Shown: piece after piece, positions 1 to 4,973 of the stretch
How positions within the stretch are numbered: the first letter of the stretch is position 1
Layout of the letters: each line of letters starts with the position of its first letter
From: Acidimicrobiales bacterium
Lineage (GTDB): Bacteria; Actinomycetota; Acidimicrobiia; Acidimicrobiales; Aldehydirespiratoraceae
Length of the DNA stretch: 7,468 nucleotides
Reading direction: 5' to 3'
Assembly: GCA_021604885.1 (NCBI GenBank)
Contig: BQJV01000151.1
Location: 1 to 7,468, forward strand
Position numbers and translations under genes: made by a program
The notes under the pieces: model-generated
What the model was told of the DNA's origin: nothing
Database searches by the model: none
What the model saw: the letters and a program-made list of their open reading frames with translations, nothing else

Positions 1-8
1 GCCGTCAT
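1..8 (-). CDS. Possible start of a further downstream gene (only first codons visible)
   Basis: On the minus strand an ATG at 8-6 overlaps the TGA stop (7-5) of the thiamine-diphosphate enzyme as ATGA. This resembles the GTGA junctions at two other points in this operon. Only Met-Thr and part of a third codon fall inside the window, so no product can be named. The upstream bases contain GAGG, but it sits too close to the ATG to be a convincing ribosome-binding site. The call rests on the overlap pattern alone and could be chance. Confidence 0.3.
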
Positions 9-1654
9 GCCTCGCCGCGGGCCTGGGTGATCGACTGGGTGGGGGTGAGCTGCTGCGCGTCCACCGGTAGATGCAGGAGTGCGCCGGTCGGTGATGCCTC
101 GGCGCGACCGAACGCGTCGGGGAAGTCCGCCGTCGCGTCGACCCGTTCGGCGTGCATGCCGTAGGCCCGCGCGAGGGCCACGAAGTCCGGGTTGACGATG
201 TCGGTGCCGACGATCCGCTCGGGGAAGTGGCGCTCCTGGTGCATGCGGATCGTGCCGTACATGCCGTTGTCGACGACGAGCACGATCGGTTGGGCATCGT
301 GCTGGAGGCCGGTGCCGAGTTCCTGGAGGTTCATCTGGACGTCGCCGTCACCCGCGAAGCACACGACCGTGCGGGCCGGGTCCGCCACCTTCGCCGCGAC
401 CGCCGCGGGGAGGCCGTAGCCCATCGAGCCGGCCTGGGGCGCGAGGAGCCGCGCTTCGGGTCCGTAGACGAAGAACTTGTTGGGCCACACCGAGAAGTTG
501 CCGGCGCCGTTGGTCAGCACGGCGGTGGGCGGCAGGTTGGCCCGCAGCCACGCCATCACCTCGCCCATGTCGAGCGGGCCGGGCTGGGGCGGCGCGTCGA
601 GCGATGCCACGTAGGCGGCCCGACGGGCATCGCGCCAGGCGCCGTGGACGGGCGGGGCCGCAGTGCGGGATCGCAGCTCGGCGACCATCGCGGCGGGCCG
701 GGCCGTGATGGCCACGGTCGGCGTGTGGATCTTGCCGTGCTGGCTCGGGTCCGGATGGACGTGCACGAGCGTGATACCGGGGTCGCCCACGGGCCAGATC
801 GACCATGCGGCCGTCGTCATCTCGCCGAACCGGGGTCCGATGGCGATCACACAGTCCGCGTCCTCGAGCGTCGCCCGCACCGGTGGTGGCATCGCGACCC
901 CTGCCTCACCCGCATAGCTCGCGCTCGTGTTGTCCATCAGGTCGTGGCGCCGGAACGTCACGACGACGGGCACCTCGTGAGCTTCGGCCACCGCACGCAG
1001 GTCCGCCCTCGCCTCGTCGGTCCAGCCACCGCCCCCGACGAGCAGCACCGGCCGCTCGGCGCGGGCCAGCGCGGTCAGCACGGCGTCGACCTCGTCCGCT
1101 CCCGGTGTCTGCGGGTCGACGGGAAGCGGCTTCACGAGAGCCGTCTCGCTCACCGCACCGAGCACGTCCTCGGGCAGCGCGACCACGACCGGCCCGGGGC
1201 GGCCGGCGGCAGCGGCGTGAAACGCCTGGGCCATCACCACGGATGCCTCGTCGGCCGACCGCATCTCCGTCGCCCACTTCGCGACCCCGCCGAACATGTC
1301 CCGGTAGTCGATCTCCTGGAATGCCTCCCGGCCCTGTTCGTGCGTGGCCACCTGACCGACGAGCATCACCATCGGCGTGGATGCCTGCATCGCCGCGTGG
1401 ATACCGATCGACGCGTTGGTGGCGCCCGGCCCGCGGGTGACGAGGCACACACCGACGCGGCCCGTGAGCTTCGCCCACGCCTCGGCCATGTACGCGGCGC
1501 CGCCCTCCTGGCGGCAGGTGATCACGTCGATGTCGGTGTCGTGGAGCGCGTCGAGCACGGCGAGATAGCTCTCACCGGGGACGCCGAACGTGGTGGTCAC
1601 ACCGTGAGCGACGAGGCTGTCGACGACGATCTGCCCCCCGGTGCGAGCCGTCAT
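5..1654 (-). CDS. Thiamine-diphosphate-dependent enzyme, acetolactate-synthase-like large subunit
   Basis: This is a 549-residue protein of the ThDP enzyme superfamily (acetolactate synthase, benzoylformate decarboxylase, glyoxylate carboligase), expected to be cytosolic. Such enzymes cleave or join 2-oxo-acids through a ThDP carbanion. The N-terminal pyrimidine-binding domain (about 1-170) has FGVPGES at 23-29 and the conserved cofactor-activating glutamate, Glu50, in RQEGGAAYMAEA. AFQEID (111-116) and GRPGPVVVALPEDV (151-164) are acetolactate-synthase-like. A central domain follows (about 185-330). The C-terminal pyrophosphate-binding domain has SMGYGLPAA at 410-418 and the ThDP/Mg motif GDG (435-437) to Asn463 in VDNGMYGTIRMHQE. 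The length is slightly short for acetolactate synthase (about 560-600), and no regulatory small subunit gene is present, so a role in valine/isoleucine synthesis is unlikely. The ATG at 1654 lies 2 bases after the pyrophosphatase stop, without a strong Shine-Dalgarno sequence, which suggests translational coupling. The family is secure; the substrate is unknown. Confidence 0.93.
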   Translation of the reverse strand: MTARTGGQIVVDSLVAHGVTTTFGVPGESYLAVLDALHDTDIDVITCRQEGGAAYMAEAWAKLTGRVGVCLVTRGPGATNASIGIHAAMQASTPMVMLVGQVATHEQGREAFQEIDYRDMFGGVAKWATEMRSADEASVVMAQAFHAAAAGRPGPVVVALPEDVLGAVSETALVKPLPVDPQTPGADEVDAVLTALARAERPVLLVGGGGWTDEARADLRAVAEAHEVPVVVTFRRHDLMDNTSASYAGEAGVAMPPPVRATLEDADCVIAIGPRFGEMTTAAWSIWPVGDPGITLVHVHPDPSQHGKIHTPTVAITARPAAMVAELRSRTAAPPVHGAWRDARRAAYVASLDAPPQPGPLDMGEVMAWLRANLPPTAVLTNGAGNFSVWPNKFFVYGPEARLLAPQAGSMGYGLPAAVAAKVADPARTVVCFAGDGDVQMNLQELGTGLQHDAQPIVLVVDNGMYGTIRMHQERHFPERIVGTDIVNPDFVALARAYGMHAERVDATADFPDAFGRAEASPTGALLHLPVDAQQLTPTQSITQARGEA

Positions 1655-1656
1655 GC

Positions 1657-2151
1657 TCAGTGCCCGGCGACGTGTCTGGCCCGCGCCGCGGCGATCTCGT
1701 CGAGTGCCGCCGCCTTATCTCCCCAGTCGCGCACTGCCGTCGACTTCGACGGCTCGAGCGCCTTGTAGATCTCGAAGAAGTGCGCGATCTCCGCGCGCAG
1801 GTGGGGTGGCACGTCGTCGAGGTCCTGAATGGCCTGCCATCGGGGATCCTCGGCGGGTACCGCGAGGATCTTCGCGTCGGCGCCCTTCTCGTCCTCCATC
1901 CAGAACACGCCGAGTGCTCGGGCGGAGATGTGACAACCGGGAACCGTCGGCTCGTCGAGCAGCACGAGGGCGTCGAGCGGGTCTCCGTCCTCGGCGAGGG
2001 TGTCCGGGATGAAGCCGTAGTCAGCCGGGTACGCCGTCGCCGTGAACAGGTGACGATCAAGCCAGATCTCGCCGGTGTCGTGGTCGATCTCGTACTTGTT
2101 GCGCGACCCCTTCGGGATCTCGACGACCATCTCGAACACGTCCGCTGTCAT
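1657..2151 (-). CDS. ppa: Inorganic pyrophosphatase, family I (soluble)
   Basis: This cytosolic enzyme hydrolyses pyrophosphate to two phosphates with Mg2+, pulling PPi-releasing reactions forward. The 164-residue protein carries the full family I core: EIPKGSRNKYE at 11-21, YPADYGFIP at 41-49, the signature DGDPLDA at 55-61, and KGADAKILAVP at 89-99. By eye, E. coli Asp65, Asp67, Asp70, Asp97 and Asp102 correspond to Asp55, Asp57, Asp60, Asp87 and Asp92, so the metal site looks intact. It is closest in style to mycobacterial Ppa (162 residues): His24 matches the mycobacterial active-site His21, while the second such histidine (His86) is replaced by Lys89. The ATG at 2151 follows the oxidase stop by 9 bases, with AGGG at 2159-2162 as ribosome-binding site. 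Finding this usually stand-alone gene inside a catabolic-looking operon is unusual. It may supply a local need for PPi removal, or it may simply be the genome's housekeeping copy. Confidence 0.97.
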   Translation of the reverse strand: MTADVFEMVVEIPKGSRNKYEIDHDTGEIWLDRHLFTATAYPADYGFIPDTLAEDGDPLDALVLLDEPTVPGCHISARALGVFWMEDEKGADAKILAVPAEDPRWQAIQDLDDVPPHLRAEIAHFFEIYKALEPSKSTAVRDWGDKAAALDEIAAARARHVAGH

Positions 2152-2158
2152 GGCGCGA

Positions 2159-2162
2159 CCCT
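2159..2162 (-). promoter_or_regulatory. Ribosome-binding site of the pyrophosphatase gene
   Basis: The minus strand reads AGGG seven bases before the ATG at 2151. Three of its four bases belong to or adjoin the TAG stop codon of the upstream oxidase gene (2163-2161), so ribosomes finishing the oxidase end directly on this site. It supports the ATG start and suggests coupled translation. Confidence 0.55.
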
Positions 2163-3363
2163 AGATGACGGCGGTTTCGACGAACGGCTCGTTCGCCACG
2201 ACGCGGCCGTACCCGAGGGGCGAGAGGTCGAGCGAGCGGAACTCGCCGTAGGTGACCCACTCGCTCACGCCACGCCCGATCGCCGGCGACTGCTGCATTC
2301 CGTGGCCGGAGAAGCCGTTCATGAAGACGAAGTTCTCGACCTCGTGGTGGGGGCCGACGATCACGTTGTGGTCGAGCGTGTTGTAGGCGTAGTGACCGGC
2401 CCAGCGGCTGGTGACCTTGACCCGCTCGAAGGCCGGGATGCGGTTCGCGATCGCCGGCCACACCTTGTCCTCCCAGATGTCGTGATCCATCGCGAAGTCG
2501 TCGTACTCGACGGTGGGATCGACATCGGGCGGGCAGCCGGCCAGGTAGGCGTCGCCATCGCTGCGGACGTGCACCCCGGAGGGGTCGATCGTGAGCGGGA
2601 GGCGCCGGTCGAGCGGCTCGGCTGCGTCGAAGATGAACGTGAAGCGCTTGCGGGGCTCGACCGGCAGCTCGGCGCCGATCATCCGGGCGACCTCGATCGC
2701 TCGCGGGCCGGCGGCGTTCACGACGGTGCCGCAGGTGATCGACTCGCCGGACGCAAGCTCGACCGACTGCACGCGACGACTGTCGTGGTCGATCCCGACG
2801 ACCTCGTTGGCGACGTACTCGACCCCGTTCTCCCGGGCCTTACGGCGCCACCAGTCGAACATCGTCCCCGAATCGAAGTAGCCCTCGTCGACGAGGTTGT
2901 GGCTGCCGCAGACGATCCCGTCGAGGTTGTAGAACGGATAGGCCGCGGCGATCTCGGCCGGCGACATGATCTTCGTTGCCGCGCCCCAGCCTGCCTGCAC
3001 CTGCTGGTTGCGGCGCAGCGTCGTGGCGAACGCCTCGGTGTCGGCCAGGTACATGTAGCCGTAGTGATCGACGAGGATCTCGGGGACCTCGGGGTCGTCG
3101 CCGAGGTAGGTCCGGAAGTTGCGGACGAAGTCGGCGGCGAACTGGGAGATCCGGATGTTGACCTCGTTGGAGAACTGCTGGCGCATGCAGCTGTTCGTGT
3201 GGGTCGTCGAGGTGAACTCGTAGGACGGGTCGCGTTCGACGACCAGCACGGAGCCGTCGAAGTCGGGGTTCGCGGAGAGGAACCACGCCGCGGACGACCC
3301 CATCACCGCGCCACCGATGATGACGACGTCGTACGCGGCGTGCTGCGGCGGTTGCTGGTTCAC
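2161..3363 (-). CDS. FAD-dependent oxidoreductase, DAO fold, FOXRED1-like
   Basis: This is a 400-residue flavoprotein of the D-amino-acid oxidase/sarcosine oxidase (DAO) superfamily, whose members oxidise C-N bonds of amines and amino acids. The N-terminal Rossmann element is YDVVIIGGAVMGSS (11-24); the middle glycine of GxGxxG is Ala19. A conserved NSCMRQQFS (57-65) follows, then VVNAAGP at 214-220. The C-terminal block WAGHYAYNTLDHN (321-333) and GFSGHGMQQSPAIGR (350-364) resembles mitochondrial FOXRED1 and its bacterial relatives. I see no signal peptide or membrane segment. I chose the GTG at 3363 because it has AGGGG eight bases upstream, overlaps the hyuB stop as GTGA, and places the FAD motif near the N-terminus. 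The frame stays open far upstream, but that part reads antisense-like Arg-rich sequence inside hyuB. Covalent flavin attachment as in monomeric sarcosine oxidase looks unlikely, since the matching position appears to be His324. The substrate is unknown; an N-methyl or ring-opened amino acid is plausible given the hydantoinase neighbours. Confidence 0.93.
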   Translation of the reverse strand: MNQQPPQHAAYDVVIIGGAVMGSSAAWFLSANPDFDGSVLVVERDPSYEFTSTTHTNSCMRQQFSNEVNIRISQFAADFVRNFRTYLGDDPEVPEILVDHYGYMYLADTEAFATTLRRNQQVQAGWGAATKIMSPAEIAAAYPFYNLDGIVCGSHNLVDEGYFDSGTMFDWWRRKARENGVEYVANEVVGIDHDSRRVQSVELASGESITCGTVVNAAGPRAIEVARMIGAELPVEPRKRFTFIFDAAEPLDRRLPLTIDPSGVHVRSDGDAYLAGCPPDVDPTVEYDDFAMDHDIWEDKVWPAIANRIPAFERVKVTSRWAGHYAYNTLDHNVIVGPHHEVENFVFMNGFSGHGMQQSPAIGRGVSEWVTYGEFRSLDLSPLGYGRVVANEPFVETAVI

Positions 3364-4973
3364 GTGCGGTACCCCTGCGTCCGGTCGTTGTCGTCGGCGA
3401 CGGGATCGCGCTCTGTCGGATCGCCGAAACCACCTCCGCCCGGCAGCTCCATGACCAGCCGGCGATCGGCGGGGACGGTCTGCTTGCCCTTGGCCGCGAA
3501 CGGGGTGCCGTCGTCGAGGTACACGGCGCCGGGCGCGCCGTCCTGGCCGCCGGCTCGACCGCGAGCGGGGTTCTCCACCCGATCGAACATCGCGGAGAAC
3601 TCGAACATGTAGCCGTCCGCCGGGCCGACCTCGATGATCTGCCCGAGCCCGCCCCGTTGGCGGCCGGCGCCGCCCGAATCCGGTCGGATCTCCTTGCGCC
3701 AGATCACGATCGGACCGACCTGCTCCGTGGCCTCCGCCGACATCGTGCGGACACCGGAGGGGAACGCCGTGGCGGTCAGTCCGTCGAGATGGGGCCGAGC
3801 GCCCGTGCCGCCGCTGTTGAACATGAGGATCTCGACGGGCGGCTTCGGATCGTCGGCCGAGGCGCTGCGGGCCGACGCCTGGAAGTTCCACAGCGCGCCG
3901 GCGCCCTCGGCCGGGATGCGGTCGGGCCGCGCCTGCGCGATCGCGCCGAGACAGAGGTCGGTCACGAAGTGGCCGATCACGTGGCGAACAGCTACCGGGT
4001 CGGGGTGCTCGGCGTTGAGGATCACGCCCGGCGGGGCGGACACGGTGAACGGCGCCAGCGAGGCGAAGTTGTTCGGCAGCTCCGGGGCGAGCGCGACGAG
4101 CATGCCGTAGGTGAAGTACGCCTGGGCGTAGGTGAGGGGCACGTTCACGCCGAACGCGCTGGTGGGAGAGGTGCCGGCGAAGTCGGCGTGCATCCCCTCG
4201 TCGGTGACCGTGAGGGTGACGGCGAGCGTGAGGGTCGCGTCGTAGCCGTCCACCTGCATCTCGTTGCGGTACGTCCCGTTCGGGACGCCTCGCAGGGCGT
4301 CGAGCGTCGCTCGTTCGGTTCGCTCGAACACGAAGGTCGCCAGGTCGTCGAGATCGGCGAGGTCGAACTCCTCGAGCATGGCGAGCAGCCGGCGGCGGCC
4401 GGTCTCGTTCGACGCGGCGAGACCGTGGATGTCGCCGACGACCTGGTCCGCCTCGCGCACGTTCTGGCGGACGATGGTCACGAGGTCCTGGTTCAGCTCG
4501 CCCCGCTCGACCCACTTCAGGATCGGGATGCGCAGCCCTTCCTCGTAGACCTCACGGGCGTCGGGGCCGTAGCCACGTCCGCCGATGTCGACGACGTGGG
4601 CGGTCGACGCGAAGAAGCCGATCAGCTCGTCGCCGACGAAGACCGGCGTCGCCACGGTGATGTCGTGCAGATGGCCCGTGCCCTTCCACGGGTCGTTGGT
4701 GACGTAGACGTCGCCCGGGTGGATCCGCTCGGGCCCGATGTCGTTGATGAAGTGGGGGACGGCCGCAGCCATCGTGTTCACGTGGCCGGGCGTTCCGGTG
4801 ACGGCCTGGGCGACCATCCGTCCCTGGCGATCGAACACGCCGGCGGAGAGGTCGCCCGCCTCGCGCACCGAGGTGGAGAACGCGGTGCGCACCAGTGTGA
4901 GCGCCTGCTCTTCGACGACGGAGATGAGGCGGTTCCACATCACCTGGTTGTGGAGCTCCCGTTGGTCGCTCAC
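3360..4973 (-). CDS. hyuB: Hydantoinase B/oxoprolinase family subunit (HyuB)
   Basis: This 537-residue protein is the B subunit of the ATP-dependent hydantoinase/oxoprolinase/acetone-carboxylase class. It acts with HyuA, which activates the substrate with ATP; HyuB completes hydrolysis or carboxylation. Family motifs appear in order: REAGDLSAGVFDRQGRMVAQ (37-56), GDVYVTNDPWKGTGHLHDIT (87-106), VRQNVREADQVVGDIHGL (168-185), NSGGTGARPHLDG (386-398), DSGGAGRQRGGLGQ (432-445) and the C-terminal LPGGGGFGDP (510-519). The length matches stand-alone HyuB proteins (about 510-590). The GTG at 4973 is supported by a strong AGGAGG five bases upstream and by its GTGA overlap with the hyuA stop. It is translationally coupled to hyuA and, through a second GTGA, to the oxidase. 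Substrate possibilities include 5-oxoproline, N-methylhydantoin, caprolactam-type lactams or ketones. The motifs do not decide between them. Confidence 0.95.
   Translation of the reverse strand: MSDQRELHNQVMWNRLISVVEEQALTLVRTAFSTSVREAGDLSAGVFDRQGRMVAQAVTGTPGHVNTMAAAVPHFINDIGPERIHPGDVYVTNDPWKGTGHLHDITVATPVFVGDELIGFFASTAHVVDIGGRGYGPDAREVYEEGLRIPILKWVERGELNQDLVTIVRQNVREADQVVGDIHGLAASNETGRRRLLAMLEEFDLADLDDLATFVFERTERATLDALRGVPNGTYRNEMQVDGYDATLTLAVTLTVTDEGMHADFAGTSPTSAFGVNVPLTYAQAYFTYGMLVALAPELPNNFASLAPFTVSAPPGVILNAEHPDPVAVRHVIGHFVTDLCLGAIAQARPDRIPAEGAGALWNFQASARSASADDPKPPVEILMFNSGGTGARPHLDGLTATAFPSGVRTMSAEATEQVGPIVIWRKEIRPDSGGAGRQRGGLGQIIEVGPADGYMFEFSAMFDRVENPARGRAGGQDGAPGAVYLDDGTPFAAKGKQTVPADRRLVMELPGGGGFGDPTERDPVADDNDRTQGYRT
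3372..3376 (-). promoter_or_regulatory. Ribosome-binding site deciding the oxidase GTG start
   Basis: AGGGG on the minus strand lies eight bases before the GTG at 3363, inside the last codons of hyuB. No nearby ATG in frame would preserve the FAD-binding strand, so this site fixes the start. Confidence 0.6.

Noticed and set aside
2161..4515. A 784-codon open frame that would fuse a large N-terminal region to the oxidase
   Set aside because: The extra part overlaps hyuB in another frame and has low-complexity Arg-rich content. The FAD-binding motif belongs at the N-terminus, just after the GTG at 3363.
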